Translations under genes and position numbers: made by a program | In this document: piece by piece, positions 8,477 to 17,795 of the stretch | Position numbering within the stretch: the stretch's first letter is position 1 | Layout: each line of letters opens with the position of its first letter | The notes under the pieces: model-generated | Told to the model about the DNA's origin: nothing | Databases searched by the model: none | The model's input: the letters and a program-made list of their open reading frames with translations, nothing else | Assembly: GCA_904394685.1 (NCBI GenBank) | Contig: CAJFNK010000041.1 | Span: 1-38,272 of the forward strand | Direction: 5' to 3' | DNA from: Candidatus Heritagella gallinarum | GTDB lineage: Bacteria > Bacillota > Clostridia > Oscillospirales > Acutalibacteraceae | DNA: 38,272 nt

Positions 8477-9141
8477 TTTTGGGGCCTCCTCTGTTTTTTC
8501 TCCAGAAAGTTGACTGCCAGCAAAACCACCGCTGAAATCGCAAGATTCACCAGTACCCAGACAAAAGCCAGTTCGTCGTTATCAGTCCGCCATAACTGAT
8601 AAACGGTGGTGGAGATGGTGGCAGTTTTGCCGGGGGTATATCCGGCAATCATACTGGTAGCTCCATATTCTCCCAGCGCCCGTGCAAACGCCAAAACTGT
8701 CCCGGCCAGAATCCCCTGGCGGCAGGCAGGCATCCGAATACGCCAGAATATGTACCAGCCGGGCAGCCCCAGCGTTTTTCCGGCATCAGAAAGCGTTTCG
8801 TCAAAGCTCTCAAAAGCGCCTCTGGCGGTGCGGTACATCAGGGGGAAGGATACGACAATAGCGGCAAACACCGCCGAATACCAGGTCATCACCAGCCGAA
8901 TCTGAAAATTTTCAAGCATCCAGGCGCCAAAGGGACGGTTGTTCCCCAGCAGGAGAAGCAAAAAATATCCCACTACCGTGGGGGGAAGGACGAGTGGAAG
9001 GGTAAATAATACATCCAGAATCCCCTTGAGAAGGCGGGGGAGTCGGGCGACATAATAAGCGCAAAAAATACCGCTGAAAAATACCACCACACTGGATATC
9101 AGGGCGATTCGCACCGAGTTGAACAAAGGAAACCAGTCCAT
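8473..9141 (-). CDS. modB: Molybdate ABC transporter permease
   Basis: Membrane channel of the importer (222 aa), with about five or six hydrophobic segments. The cytoplasmic EAA loop is 'RALGEYGATSMIAGY' (about residue 155), in the form characteristic of ModB, where it contacts ModC. 'TLPLVLPPTVVGYFLL' near residue 48 is also typical. It starts 9 nt after the modA stop and overlaps modC by 4 nt, so the three are translated as a unit. Confidence 0.9.
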   Translation of the reverse strand: MDWFPLFNSVRIALISSVVVFFSGIFCAYYVARLPRLLKGILDVLFTLPLVLPPTVVGYFLLLLLGNNRPFGAWMLENFQIRLVMTWYSAVFAAIVVSFPLMYRTARGAFESFDETLSDAGKTLGLPGWYIFWRIRMPACRQGILAGTVLAFARALGEYGATSMIAGYTPGKTATISTTVYQLWRTDNDELAFVWVLVNLAISAVVLLAVNFLEKKQRRPQK

Positions 9142-9150
9142 CTAAAAACC

Positions 9151-10005
9151 TCACTTTGCGGCTGATTCGGCGTCGATAACCGTAAAGCCCACTTTCTCAA
9201 AGATGGTACGGGCTTCATCGCCCTGAAGATAAGCCAAAAATTCTGAGGCCGCTTTTGCATGAGAGGAGCCCTTCAAAACAGCGGCGGGGTAGAGCACCTG
9301 GCTGCAAAGGGAAGGGTCGGCAGTTTCAGCGACCTCCAGCCCGGCACTAAATGCGTCGGTGGCATACACGATACCACAATCCACCACACCTTCGCTTACC
9401 TGTGTGGTAACTTCCTTCACGTTAGAGCCATAAGTAATTTTCTGGCTGTTTTCCAGTCCTTCCAGCAGCCCCAGAGAGGTGAGAATCTCAATCGAATAAG
9501 CCCCTACCGGAACATCATCGTTGCCAAGGGCGATAAGGCTGCATTTATCGGTCCCAATGTCAGCAAAGGTTTTGATCCCCGCCGGGTTTCCTTTGGGAAC
9601 AGCCAGCACCACTTTGTTTTCCAGCAGGTCAATGCGGGTGTCGGGGTCGATAAACCCGCCTTTTTCCAGTGCATCCATCTGTTTTTGTGCTGCGGAGAGA
9701 AAAAGGTCACATTCTGCCCCTTCTTCAATCTGCGTCTGGAGAGTGCCGGAGGAGTCAAAATTAAAGGTGAATTGTACCCCCGGATGCTGTTCGGAATAGG
9801 CTTTGGAAATCTCGTCCAGCGTTTCTGTAAGAGAGGCGGCGGCAAATACCGTCAGTTCTACGTTTTCCTCTGGCTTCTGAGAAGGTGCAGAGGAGGTGCT
9901 GCTTTCGTCAGGCTGGGAAGCCTGTGAAGCGGCAGGCGCCGAAGTGCAGGCAGTCAAACCGGCTGTCAGCAACAGGGCGAACAGGGTGGTTAGGAGTTTT
10001 TTCAT
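9151..10005 (-). CDS. modA: Molybdate-binding lipoprotein
   Basis: Extracellular solute-binding lipoprotein of the ModABC importer (284 aa). The N-terminus is a lipoprotein signal with positive MKK, a hydrophobic core and the lipobox LTAC (Cys at about 24). A Ser/Ala/Pro-rich linker follows. Binding motifs typical of ModA are 'TVFAAASLTETLDEI' (about 57) and 'FDSSGTLQTQIEEGAECDLF' (about 88), which supply the oxyanion-binding serines. The ATG at 10005 has a GAGG site upstream and gives the natural signal peptide; an upstream ATG would add eight residues before it. The gene lies 86 nt downstream of the MOSC-MogA gene. Confidence 0.9.
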   Translation of the reverse strand: MKKLLTTLFALLLTAGLTACTSAPAASQASQPDESSTSSAPSQKPEENVELTVFAAASLTETLDEISKAYSEQHPGVQFTFNFDSSGTLQTQIEEGAECDLFLSAAQKQMDALEKGGFIDPDTRIDLLENKVVLAVPKGNPAGIKTFADIGTDKCSLIALGNDDVPVGAYSIEILTSLGLLEGLENSQKITYGSNVKEVTTQVSEGVVDCGIVYATDAFSAGLEVAETADPSLCSQVLYPAAVLKGSSHAKAASEFLAYLQGDEARTIFEKVGFTVIDAESAAK

Positions 10006-10053
10006 CACAAAAACCTCATTTCTGCCCATCTTTCAGGGCGAATCTATTTCAAA

Positions 10054-10071
10054 CGCATGGATTTACATGCG
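10054..10071 (-). other. Small hairpin in the mog-modA gap
   Basis: CGCATG (10054-10059) and CATGCG (10066-10071) form a 6-bp stem with a 6-nt loop, in the 86-nt gap before modA. No T-run follows. It might be an RNA processing or regulatory element; a role is not shown. Confidence 0.3.
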
Positions 10072-10091
10072 GATGAATCCCAAAAGAGATT

Positions 10092-11024
10092 TCAGCGGGC
10101 GCAATCTGCAACAGCGCCACGAAGCAGCTCCATCGCATGGGGAATGGTGTCGAGAAATACATCCATACTTTCCCGAACCGCCTTGGGGCTTCCCGGCAGG
10201 TTGATAATCAATGTGTTGCCACGGATAACAGAAACGCCCCGTGACAGCATGGCTCTGGGGGTAATTTTCAGGCTTGCTGCCCGGATGGCCTCGGCAATCC
10301 CCGGCGCCTGCCGTTCGGCAACTGCAAGGGTGGCTTCGGGGGTCACGTCCCGCCCGGAAAAACCAGTCCCACCGGTAGTGAGAATCAAATCCGGATGGCG
10401 CTGGTCGCAAAGCCGAATCAGTTCCTTTTCCAACCGGGCACGGTCGTCGGGCAACAACAGCTGCTCGATGATTTCATATCCATTTGCAGAAAGACGCTCG
10501 ACAATTGCGGGGCCGCTTTCGTCACGGCGTTCCCCAATGCTACCTTTATCCGACAGCGTAATCACAGCCGCCTGCCAGGGACGGGGTTCAGAGCGGGGAA
10601 GAAGGGTCAATTCATCGCCGGTTGAGATGGTGCCGCCATGCAGTACACGGGCAAAAACACCTTCCCGTGGCATGATACAGTCGCCGACAGCGTGATAGAT
10701 TCGGCAGTGGCTGTGACATTCTTTTCCAATCTGTGTCATTTCGAGAATGACTTCGCCGCACTGGAGCAAAGTGCCAACCGGCAGATTGCGGAAGTCAAAC
10801 CCGGAAACCACCAGGTTTTCGCCAAAATCTCCAAATTTGACCTGAGCGCCCCGCTCCCGGAACGCTTCAATTTTTTCCAGTCCCAACAAGCTCACCTGAC
10901 GATGCCAGTTGCCGCCGTGAGCATCGCCCACAATTCCCCATTCCGGGGTGAACTGTGCCTGCTGCACCGGCTCTTTTTGTGTCCCCCGCTGGGGAGAAAT
11001 GCAAATCGCCATAATTTTTCCCAT
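10092..11024 (-). CDS. MOSC domain-MogA fusion (molybdopterin adenylyltransferase)
   Basis: Two domains in one protein of 310 aa. Residues about 1-145 form a MOSC domain, with 'FGENLVVSGFD' and the conserved Cys in 'GKECHSHC' (about 101); MOSC domains handle molybdenum cofactor or its sulfur. Residues about 150-310 form a MogA/MoaB domain: 'AAVITLSDKGSIGERRDESG', 'LILTTGGTGFSGRDVTPEA' and 'INLPGSPKAV', the adenylyltransferase active-site loops that make MPT-AMP. The ATG at 11024 has GGAGGATAAC upstream. It starts 5 nt after the moaA stop. Such fusions are known in Clostridia. In this operon it would act after MoaA/MoaC and before metal insertion by a MoeA-type protein. Confidence 0.87.
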   Translation of the reverse strand: MGKIMAICISPQRGTQKEPVQQAQFTPEWGIVGDAHGGNWHRQVSLLGLEKIEAFRERGAQVKFGDFGENLVVSGFDFRNLPVGTLLQCGEVILEMTQIGKECHSHCRIYHAVGDCIMPREGVFARVLHGGTISTGDELTLLPRSEPRPWQAAVITLSDKGSIGERRDESGPAIVERLSANGYEIIEQLLLPDDRARLEKELIRLCDQRHPDLILTTGGTGFSGRDVTPEATLAVAERQAPGIAEAIRAASLKITPRAMLSRGVSVIRGNTLIINLPGSPKAVRESMDVFLDTIPHAMELLRGAVADCAR

Positions 11025-11029
11025 AAATG

Positions 11030-11989
11030 TTATCCTCCAATTTGTGACATCATATGTGTTTCGGTCATGTTTTCCGGCTGCGAAAAGCAATGGGAAATGG
11101 GTTTATCCCAAATGGCGGTTCGCATTTTTTCGAGAAGCTCCTGTTCGCCGCCGGCCAAAAATTCTTTCAAATCGATTCCCGACTCAAAACAAAGACAGGG
11201 TTTTAAATAACCGGTACAGGTTAGCCGAACCCGGTTACACTGCTCGCAAAAACGGTTGCTCACCGCATCGATCAGGCCGAGTTTTCCTTTCAGACGGCTG
11301 CTTTCCCAATAATAAGCCGGGCCGTTCCCCCGCTTTGCTGCACAGGGGGTCAGGTCTGGGTAGACGTTTTGCAGCATCTGCAATGCCTGAGAGGAAGGAA
11401 CAGGAACAATTCCCTTCCCATATCCCACTGGCATAATCTCGATAAAGCGCACATCAATGGCCATTTGTTCGGCCAAAGCAGCCAATGGGAGAATCTGTGT
11501 AACTGTTTCAGGAAGCAGAACTCCGTTGAGCTTAACAGGAATGGGGGAAGCGACAGCAGCCTTGAGATTTTGCAGTACCGGTTCCAGTGTCCCACCGCCT
11601 GTAAGAAGCGTGTACTGCTGGGAATCCAGCGTGTCCAGACTGATATTCAGGCCATCTATGCCAATCTCACAAAGCCCGCTCAGCAAGTTACCAAGCAAAA
11701 GGCCGTTGGTTGTCAGCGTCACCTGACGTACGCCTTCCATGGATTTTAACGCTTTTAGAAAGGGAAGAAGACCGGGGCGCACCAGCGGCTCTCCGCCAGT
11801 AATTTTAAAACAGTTGATACCCAGCTTCACAGCACAGGCACAGATTCGCAGCAGCTCCTCATAGGAGAGCAGCTCGGCTTCCGGCAGAAAGCATGGAGAA
11901 TCGGGCATACAGTATCGACAGCGGAGATTACAGCGGTCGGTGACAGAAATTCGCATATAATGGATTTCTCGACCCAGGCGGTCTTTCAT
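11030..11989 (-). CDS. moaA: GTP 3',8-cyclase
   Basis: Radical SAM enzyme for the first step of molybdenum cofactor synthesis, converting GTP to 3',8-cyclo-GTP. The N-terminal cluster motif 'CNLRCRYC' lies at about residues 20-27. '[11 protein letters not shown]' (about 66) is the SAM-binding GGEP. The second [4Fe-4S] site is '[11 protein letters not shown]' with a further Cys in 'YLKPCL' (about 255-275). The protein ends in 'SQIGG', the C-terminal Gly-Gly required in MoaA. Length (319 aa) is normal. The ATG overlaps the moaC stop by 4 nt and has GGAGGCG upstream. Confidence 0.94.
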   Translation of the reverse strand: MKDRLGREIHYMRISVTDRCNLRCRYCMPDSPCFLPEAELLSYEELLRICACAVKLGINCFKITGGEPLVRPGLLPFLKALKSMEGVRQVTLTTNGLLLGNLLSGLCEIGIDGLNISLDTLDSQQYTLLTGGGTLEPVLQNLKAAVASPIPVKLNGVLLPETVTQILPLAALAEQMAIDVRFIEIMPVGYGKGIVPVPSSQALQMLQNVYPDLTPCAAKRGNGPAYYWESSRLKGKLGLIDAVSNRFCEQCNRVRLTCTGYLKPCLCFESGIDLKEFLAGGEQELLEKMRTAIWDKPISHCFSQPENMTETHMMSQIGG

Positions 11990-12471
11990 TTCGCAGCGCC
12001 TCCAAAATAATAGTCCCCGCTTTTTCCGCCGTGCTTTTCTTCCAGATGGATATTCTCTATCACCATAGATTTGTCCATTGCCTTGCACATATCATAAATC
12101 GTCAGTAAGGCAATGTTTACCCCAGTAAGTGCTTCCATTTCTACGCCGGTTTTTCCGGTAGTCTGTGCCGTACAGTGGACGATAATCCGACATTCCTCTG
12201 GGCACAGGGTAAATTCTACCGAGCATTTGGTCAGCCCCAGCAAATGGCAAAGGGGAATCAGCTCCGAGGTTTTTTTTGCCCCCATAATACCGGCAATGCG
12301 TGCAACCCCCAATACATCGCCTTTTCCAATCGTCCCGCTTTGTACCGCCTCAAAACAGGCCGGGGTCATCACAATGCTGCCCGAAGCAACCGCCGTTCTC
12401 TGTGTTTCAGCTTTTTGGCCTACGTCCACCATATGGGCGGCACCATTGGCATCAAAATGGGTCAATGACAT
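11986..12471 (-). CDS. moaC: Cyclic pyranopterin monophosphate synthase
   Basis: Converts 3',8-cyclo-GTP to cyclic pyranopterin monophosphate, working with MoaA. Family motifs are 'HMVDVGQK' (residues 13-20), '[11 protein letters not shown]' (about 70) and '[24 protein letters not shown]' split over about 106-130, which carries the catalytic Lys/Asp region. Length (161 aa) is typical. AGGAGGAAG precedes the ATG. It overlaps moaA by 4 nt and lies 21 nt after the MoeA-like gene. Confidence 0.94.
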   Translation of the reverse strand: MSLTHFDANGAAHMVDVGQKAETQRTAVASGSIVMTPACFEAVQSGTIGKGDVLGVARIAGIMGAKKTSELIPLCHLLGLTKCSVEFTLCPEECRIIVHCTAQTTGKTGVEMEALTGVNIALLTIYDMCKAMDKSMVIENIHLEEKHGGKSGDYYFGGAAK

Positions 12472-12492
12472 AAATCTTCCTCCTGAGTGCTG

Positions 12493-13512
12493 TTACTTTC
12501 CAAATCCGCAGTTAGGCCAGGTGCAAACACTGCAACCCAGACACAGCCCGCCTTCTCCGTACCTGCAAAGCTGTTCGTTGGTAACCGGCACACCGGCTAC
12601 CAGATAGGGAAGAACCAGATCGAAAATCGTGCGTCCGGCATACATCACGCAGCCGGGAAGCCCGGCGATGGGGCGGCCGTCTGCTGTATAGGCCAGCATA
12701 AACATGGCACCGGGCAATACCGGGGCGCCATAACGAAGAACCTTAGCCCCCGTATTTTTGATGGCAAGGGGGGTGCGATCATCAGGGTCAACACTCATGC
12801 CGCCGGTACACAGCACCAAATCAACACCGTTTTCAAGCATTCTGCAAATGGCGTCGGTAATAGCTTGGTGATCGTCCGGCAACACAACATGTTCAGTGAT
12901 TTCACAATGGTATTCTGCCAACTTCTCACGGATGACCGGTGTGAAGGCATCCTGAATCCGTCCATGGTACACCTCGTTGCCGGTGGTCACCAACCCGACT
13001 TTTAGGGAACGGAAAGGTATAATTTGAAGAAGCGGCTTTTCTCCGGCAGCTTCTCTGGCTTTGTCCATTTTTTCTTTTTCGATTACCAGCGGAATAATCC
13101 GCATTCCTGCCAGCTTATCCCCTTTTTTTACCGGTGTCCCGCCATGGCAGGTAGCGATCATCATTTCTCCCAGTGTGTTCACAGCAAGTAATCGTTTGGA
13201 ATCCACTAGAAACAGCCCGTCACAGTCTGCGATCATCTCAATTTTGCCTTCTTTGACCGCTGAAGAGTGCATATACTCGTTTTGGCAGATGGATAAAAGA
13301 ATTTGGGCCGCATCGTTTTCGTGCAGGCGAGTTTCATCATTTTCCCATACATATAAATGGTCTTTGCCAAGGCTCAGCAAAACCGGGATATCTTCTTCTC
13401 TAACAATATGTCCTTTTCGGAAAGCAGCGTCTTTGATAACGCCGGGAATGATTTGTGTAATATCGTGACAGAGCACCTGTCCAACGGCATCTTGTGTTCG
13501 AATCAGTTTCAT
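12493..13512 (-). CDS. Molybdopterin-binding protein, short MoeA-like, with Cys-rich tail
   Basis: This 339-aa protein contains a MoCF/MoeA-type molybdopterin-binding domain: 'VGLVTTGNEVYHGRI' (about residue 172), 'DLVLCTGGMSVDPDDRTP' (about 237) and 'PIAGLPGCVMYA' (about 285). It lacks the full length of MoeA (about 400 aa). The C-terminus has four cysteines in 'CLGCSVCTWPNCGFGK', suggesting a metal or Fe-S site. It is the first gene of the minus-strand operon: AGGAGGAATT precedes the ATG, and a TATAAT (13553-13548) lies upstream, though no clear -35 was found. It probably inserts Mo or handles the finished cofactor. The exact step is not settled by sequence. Confidence 0.85.
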   Translation of the reverse strand: MKLIRTQDAVGQVLCHDITQIIPGVIKDAAFRKGHIVREEDIPVLLSLGKDHLYVWENDETRLHENDAAQILLSICQNEYMHSSAVKEGKIEMIADCDGLFLVDSKRLLAVNTLGEMMIATCHGGTPVKKGDKLAGMRIIPLVIEKEKMDKAREAAGEKPLLQIIPFRSLKVGLVTTGNEVYHGRIQDAFTPVIREKLAEYHCEITEHVVLPDDHQAITDAICRMLENGVDLVLCTGGMSVDPDDRTPLAIKNTGAKVLRYGAPVLPGAMFMLAYTADGRPIAGLPGCVMYAGRTIFDLVLPYLVAGVPVTNEQLCRYGEGGLCLGCSVCTWPNCGFGK

Positions 13513-13659
13513 GATGGGAATTCCTCCTGATAAATGGTGGTGTAGTTATTATAACATAAAACGTCTAATAGGCGATAGGGAAAAAGCAAATATACCATAT
13601 AGAGCGGGAGAAAAGGCAGACTCTAAAGCAACAGAGTGTTTGAAATTACAAGAAAATAG

Positions 13660-13688
13660 TTGCATTTTAAAATCAAAGGTGATATAAT
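13660..13688 (+). promoter_or_regulatory. Promoter of tRNA-Ala
   Basis: TTGCAT (13660-13665), a 17-nt spacer and a perfect TATAAT (13683-13688) lie 18 nt before the tRNA gene. Confidence 0.8.
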
Positions 13689-13706
13689 AAACACCGTTGT
13701 AAATAT

Positions 13707-13782
13707 GGGCCTGTAGCTCAGCTGGGAGAGCGTTCGGTTCGCATCCGAGAGGTCAAGGGTTCGAATCCCTCCAGGTCCACCA
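13707..13782 (+). tRNA. tRNA-Ala (anticodon CGC)
   Basis: Cloverleaf with acceptor GGGCCTG/CAGGTCC, which contains the G3:U70 wobble pair that identifies alanine tRNAs. The anticodon loop TTCGCAT gives anticodon CGC. The CCA is encoded at 13780-13782. Confidence 0.95.
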
Positions 13783-13787
13783 TCACA

Positions 13788-13832
13788 ATAAAATCCGAAC
13801 CTTTTGCCGATTGGCGATGGGTTCGGATTTTT
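13788..13832 (+). terminator. Terminator of tRNA-Ala
   Basis: AATCCGAACC and GGTTCGGATT pair, with an inner GCC/GGC pairing, and are followed by a run of T. It begins a few bases after the tRNA CCA end. Confidence 0.85.
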
Positions 13833-13946
13833 TGTTGTATTCTTATGTGTTAATTGATTTTTATTAATTATAAAAATATAGGTATTATAACAATTTTATT
13901 AATAAAAAACAAAAGCATCAAATTAAATGAAAAAATATGAACATTT

Positions 13947-14296
13947 ATGGCTGCTGTAAAGGGGATGAAAAAGCAGCAGGCATATGCAGAAATCGAGGAG
14001 CTTTTGGAAACCGTTAACCTGAAAAGTGACCGAAATCGAAAGCTTGGCGGGTTTTCCGGAGGAATGAAGCAGCGTATTCTGATTGCACAAGCGCTGCTGA
14101 ACCATCCCCAGATCATTGTGCTGGGCGAACCTATCGCCGGCCTTGACCCCAAAGAACGAATCCGCATCCGGAATATGATTGCCCAAATTGCCCTTGAGCA
14201 CATTGTCCTGATCGCCACCCATGTGGTGTCCGATATCGAATTTATCGCCAAAGGGATCATCCTTCTCAAAGCGGGCAAATCAAAACAGCGAAGGAA
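13947..14296 (+). pseudogene. ABC transporter ATPase remnant
   Basis: Only the C-terminal half of an ABC ATPase remains. Present are the helical region 'MAAVKGMKK', the signature 'FSGGMKQR', the D-loop 'GEPIAGLDP' and the H-loop 'IATHVVSD'. Walker A and the first 80-100 residues are absent, and a TGA sits in frame just before the ATG. The Walker B aspartate-glutamate pair reads GE ('VLGEP' in place of 'LDEP'), a further sign of decay. After 'IILLKAG' (about 14275) the frame runs into unrelated residues, and the following permease is read in another frame. The most likely history is loss of the N-terminus, then a deletion joining ATPase and permease remnants. Confidence 0.8.
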
Positions 14297-15750
14297 ATGG
14301 ATCAGCTGGAACGCAGGGAACTTTCCAGTGATATTTCCACTGGTGTAAACGCACTTTCCCAAACCACCGCTACCGATCTGATTGTAGTGTTGTTTCTGGT
14401 GCTGTTGGCAGGCGCTGTAATTGTAAAAGAGCATGAAAACGGCCTGTTTTACCTCATTCGCCCCAATTATCAAAGTGGTGCTGTGCTGGCCGGGGCCAAA
14501 TTGCTGGTGATGCTGGCGTCCGCTTTCGGGGTGGCTCTTGTTTTTTATGGGAGCAATATGCTTTTTATCTTCTGGAGCTATGGCTTTGGCGATTGGATGC
14601 GTCCCATCCAATCGGTACAGGGGTTCCTTGGCTCTTCTTTTCAAATTACGGTTTTACAATATGTTCTCCTGTTTTTATTTGGGAAGATAGCAGCCTGTTG
14701 TTTGATTGGGATTTTCCTGCTGGCAGTGGGGGCGTTATTCAAAAATAATACGCTGCTCATTCTGACAGCGGTTGTCAGTGTGCTTCTGTATCAGTACATA
14801 GACCCGTATTCCATATTCAAGTATCTGAACCTGAATGCGTTTCTACAGCCACAAACGGTGGTAGAGAAGTATCTCAATCTGAATCTCTTTGAATATCCAT
14901 TCAGTGTAACACTTGTATTGCTGGTGGAGGGAATCCTTTTTCTGCTGCTGGAATCCGCATTGCAGAGCAATGAATTTGCCATCCTACGCAACCGAAACGC
15001 ACTCCAGCTTCTGGAACAACAACATCAATTTATGAAGGAGTATCAGGAGCGCACCGGCACAGATCTGAGTTTTGTTCCAGATAGGGATATCGTTTGCTTT
15101 TCTCATTGGCAGGGGAAAAGCAAGACAGCCTTTTTGCTTTTGAACTGCTGTTGGTGTGCATTATTTGTTTTTCCCCTCTTTTTGCCGGGGAACATTCCTC
15201 TGGAATGTCCCGGCTTTTGCGCTCCACCGCAGAGGGAAGAACCAGAAGTGCTGCCTGCAAATTGGGAATCAGCCTTCTTCTGCTGCTCCCACTATATCTA
15301 GAAACCTATCTGCCACAGCTTGTAAATGTTTATCAGGAATGGGGGCTGCCGCAGCTTTCTGTTCCCCTTCAAAGCCTTGCGCCGTTTCAGGAATGTAGCT
15401 TTCCTTTTTCGATACAGGGTTTTCTGCTGTGTTTATATCTGATTCGTTTTACAACGGTGGCGGCTTCCGTGTTGTTAATTGATGGGATTTCCCAATGGAG
15501 CAAAAACACATTAGTGACCGTTCTCTCATCCGTGGTGATTCTGCTTCTTCCTCTCCTGCTGCAAAATATAGGAGTGGGTATTTCCAACTACACCTTGGCG
15601 CCCCTTCTCACCGGAAACGAATTATTACAGAAGAATTTGGTTTATTCTGTACAGGGTTGGGGATTCGCTATGAATCTTCTGGCTGCTGTTATAGTTTCTT
15701 TGGCCGCAGTTTTGGGTACAGTAAGAAGCTATTCCAAAAGTAATCTATAA
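14297..15750 (+). pseudogene. ABC transporter permease remnant, frameshifted
   Basis: A membrane permease once paired with the ATPase remnant. The first part (14297 to about 15100) has an extracellular-looking start 'MDQLERRELSSD', then hydrophobic segments such as 'LIVVLFLVLLAGAVIV' followed by 'KEHENGLFYLIRPN', typical of ABC-2 type bacitracin/lantibiotic-like exporters. From about 15090 the protein continues in another frame with 'FAFELLLVCIICFSPLFAGEHSSGM' and further membrane segments to 15750. The break lies between about 15060 and 15120. The N-terminal membrane segment expected before the extracellular part is missing. A sequencing error could mimic the frameshift but not the missing pieces. 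Confidence 0.7.
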
Positions 15751-15903
15751 TGGATAACGCATAATACCTTACCTACTGTTTTCTCTTTTTCATCATTATC
15801 AATATTACTAAAAAGCTCATAAAATACCCAGAATGGCATCTGCGAAAAGCCACCATATTTTGTAACATCTATCTAGCTATCCAAAATTCAATCGAATCAT
15901 ATA

Positions 15904-15946
15904 AAAAAGGAACAGGTTATCCCATGTGGATAGCCTGTTCCTTTTA
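15904..15946. terminator. Bidirectional terminator before ilvD
   Basis: AAAAGGAACAGG-TATCC pairs with GGATA-CCTGTTCCTTTT around a short loop; the arm ends are A-rich and T-rich. It lies between the permease remnant and the minus-strand ilvD stop. The rest of 15751-15999 shows no gene. Confidence 0.8.
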
Positions 15947-15999
15947 TACAGCATTTTAATTCCATGAAACACGGTAGACAGAAACTGCTTAAATATAGT

Positions 16000-17715
16000 T
16001 TATTCCATATATCCGCCCTTCATGGGAGAAACAGCCCGGTCGGAAAACAGGCGCAGAACGCCGGAAGGATATTTAGAGGGATGCGGCTGCCAATTTTGAC
16101 GGCGGCGGGCGAGCTCCTGCTCCACTTCTTGCGGGGTGCAGCGTTTGCCGTTTATCCCTACAATCTGCAAAATACGGCCCGGAATATCGATTTCAATGAG
16201 ATCGTCCTCCTGTACCAGCGCAATGGGGCCTCCCTCTGCTGCTTCGGGGGAAACATGACCGATGGCAGGGCCTTTGGAGGCACCGGAAAAGCGGCCGTCT
16301 GTGATAAGGGCAATCGAAGCTGAAAGCTCTGGGTCTGAGGAAATCGCTTCGGTGGTATAGAACATTTCCGGCATACCGCTGCCCTTGGGGCCTTCATAAC
16401 GAATCAGCACGGCGTCACCCGGCGCAATACGATGATGGAGCACAGCATCGATGGCTTCTTCCTCAGAGTCAAATGGGCGTGCCCGCAGCAGGGCTTTGTG
16501 CATGGCTTTAGGGACGGTGGAGTGCTTAACAACCGCTCCCTGTGGGGCAAGGTTCCCTTTTAAGATTGCCACGGTGCCGTTTGTACCAATCGGATTTTCA
16601 TAGCGGCGGATAATCTCGCTGGCAGAAAGGCCGGTTTTCTGTAAAAGCTCGTTGCAGTGGTCGTAATACCCTGTTTTTTTGAGCTGCTCCAAATTTTCTC
16701 CAAGTGTTTTTCCTGTTACCGTTTGTACATCCAGATGCAGCTGGGAGCGGATTTCTTCCATCACAGCCGGGACGCCGCCAGCATAATAAAAATATTCTGC
16801 TGGCCATTTTCCCGCAGGCCGGATATCCAGAAGATAGTGTGCGTTTTGATGAATACGATCAAATGTGGTTTCGTCAATAGTAAGGCCAAACTCATGAGCG
16901 ATTGCCGGAAGATGCAGCAAAGAGTTGGTGGAACCGGAAATAGCAGCGTGTACCATAATGGCATTTTCAAAGGATTCCATCGTTACCAGATCACGAGGGC
17001 ATAGCCCCTTTTCAGCCAGCCACACCGCCTGTTTGCCTGCTGCAACAGCAGCGTCTTGCAGTTCACGGCAAGTGGCGGGCATCAAAGCTGTTCCGGGGAG
17101 CATCAGTCCCAGTGCTTCGGCCATGATCTGCATGGTAGAGGCCGTTCCCATAAAGGAACAGGCACCGCAGGAGGGGCAGGCGTGGTGTTTATAATAAGTC
17201 AGCTCCTCCTCTGAAATCTCCCCACGCTGATACATGGCGCTATATTTCCCAAGCTGTTCCAACGTGAGCAGGTCAGGCCCCGCCTGCATCACGCCGCCGG
17301 TTACCATCAGTGAGGGAATGTTGATTCTTCCCATCGCCATCAGAAGCGCCGGAACTGATTTATCACAGCTGGCGATGAAAACCCCGCCGTCAAAAGGCGT
17401 GGCGTTGGCATGAATTTCAGCCAGATTGCAAATCATATCCCGTGAAGCCAGCGAGTAATTGATCCCGTCGTGTCCCTGTGCCATGCCGTCACAGATATCT
17501 GTGGAAAAATACCGGGCGGCCTTTCCACCAGCCGATGCAGCTCCTTCCACAGCCCGGTTCACCAGTTCCATCAGGTGTGCGCTTCCGGGGTGACTGTCGC
17601 CAAATGTGCTTTCAATGATAATTTGAGGTTTTTCCAGATCCTGCACGGTCCATCCCATCCCGATGCGGAGAGGGTCCATTTCCGGTGCAATTTTCCGTAT
17701 TTCCTGACTTCTCAT
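16000..17715 (-). CDS. ilvD: Dihydroxy-acid dehydratase family protein (IlvD/Edd)
   Basis: Fe-S dehydratase of the IlvD/Edd family (571 aa). The most likely reaction is 2,3-dihydroxy-isovalerate to 2-oxoisovalerate in valine and isoleucine synthesis. 'GGVFIASCDKSVPA' (about residue 108-121) and 'CPSCGACSFMGTASTMQ' (about 181-197) carry two cluster cysteines, and 'SDGRFSGASKG'-type residues near the C-terminus ('ITDGRFSGASKGPAIGHVSPEA') are conserved. The third ligand position reads 'SHPGSAHL', so a Gly replaces the Cys seen in [2Fe-2S] members. The N-terminus 'IGMGWTVQDLEKPQI' differs from common IlvD, and no ilvBNC or leu genes are near, so a related sugar-acid dehydratase is possible. AAAGAAGG precedes the ATG. 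Confidence 0.8.
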   Translation of the reverse strand: MRSQEIRKIAPEMDPLRIGMGWTVQDLEKPQIIIESTFGDSHPGSAHLMELVNRAVEGAASAGGKAARYFSTDICDGMAQGHDGINYSLASRDMICNLAEIHANATPFDGGVFIASCDKSVPALLMAMGRINIPSLMVTGGVMQAGPDLLTLEQLGKYSAMYQRGEISEEELTYYKHHACPSCGACSFMGTASTMQIMAEALGLMLPGTALMPATCRELQDAAVAAGKQAVWLAEKGLCPRDLVTMESFENAIMVHAAISGSTNSLLHLPAIAHEFGLTIDETTFDRIHQNAHYLLDIRPAGKWPAEYFYYAGGVPAVMEEIRSQLHLDVQTVTGKTLGENLEQLKKTGYYDHCNELLQKTGLSASEIIRRYENPIGTNGTVAILKGNLAPQGAVVKHSTVPKAMHKALLRARPFDSEEEAIDAVLHHRIAPGDAVLIRYEGPKGSGMPEMFYTTEAISSDPELSASIALITDGRFSGASKGPAIGHVSPEAAEGGPIALVQEDDLIEIDIPGRILQIVGINGKRCTPQEVEQELARRRQNWQPHPSKYPSGVLRLFSDRAVSPMKGGYME

Positions 17716-17795
17716 ACAACTGCCTTCTTTCTGTATCCCAAAATCTGTTCTAATGATACTGCGTTGCTGCTAAAAACACAAGAGGGAGGAGCCTC

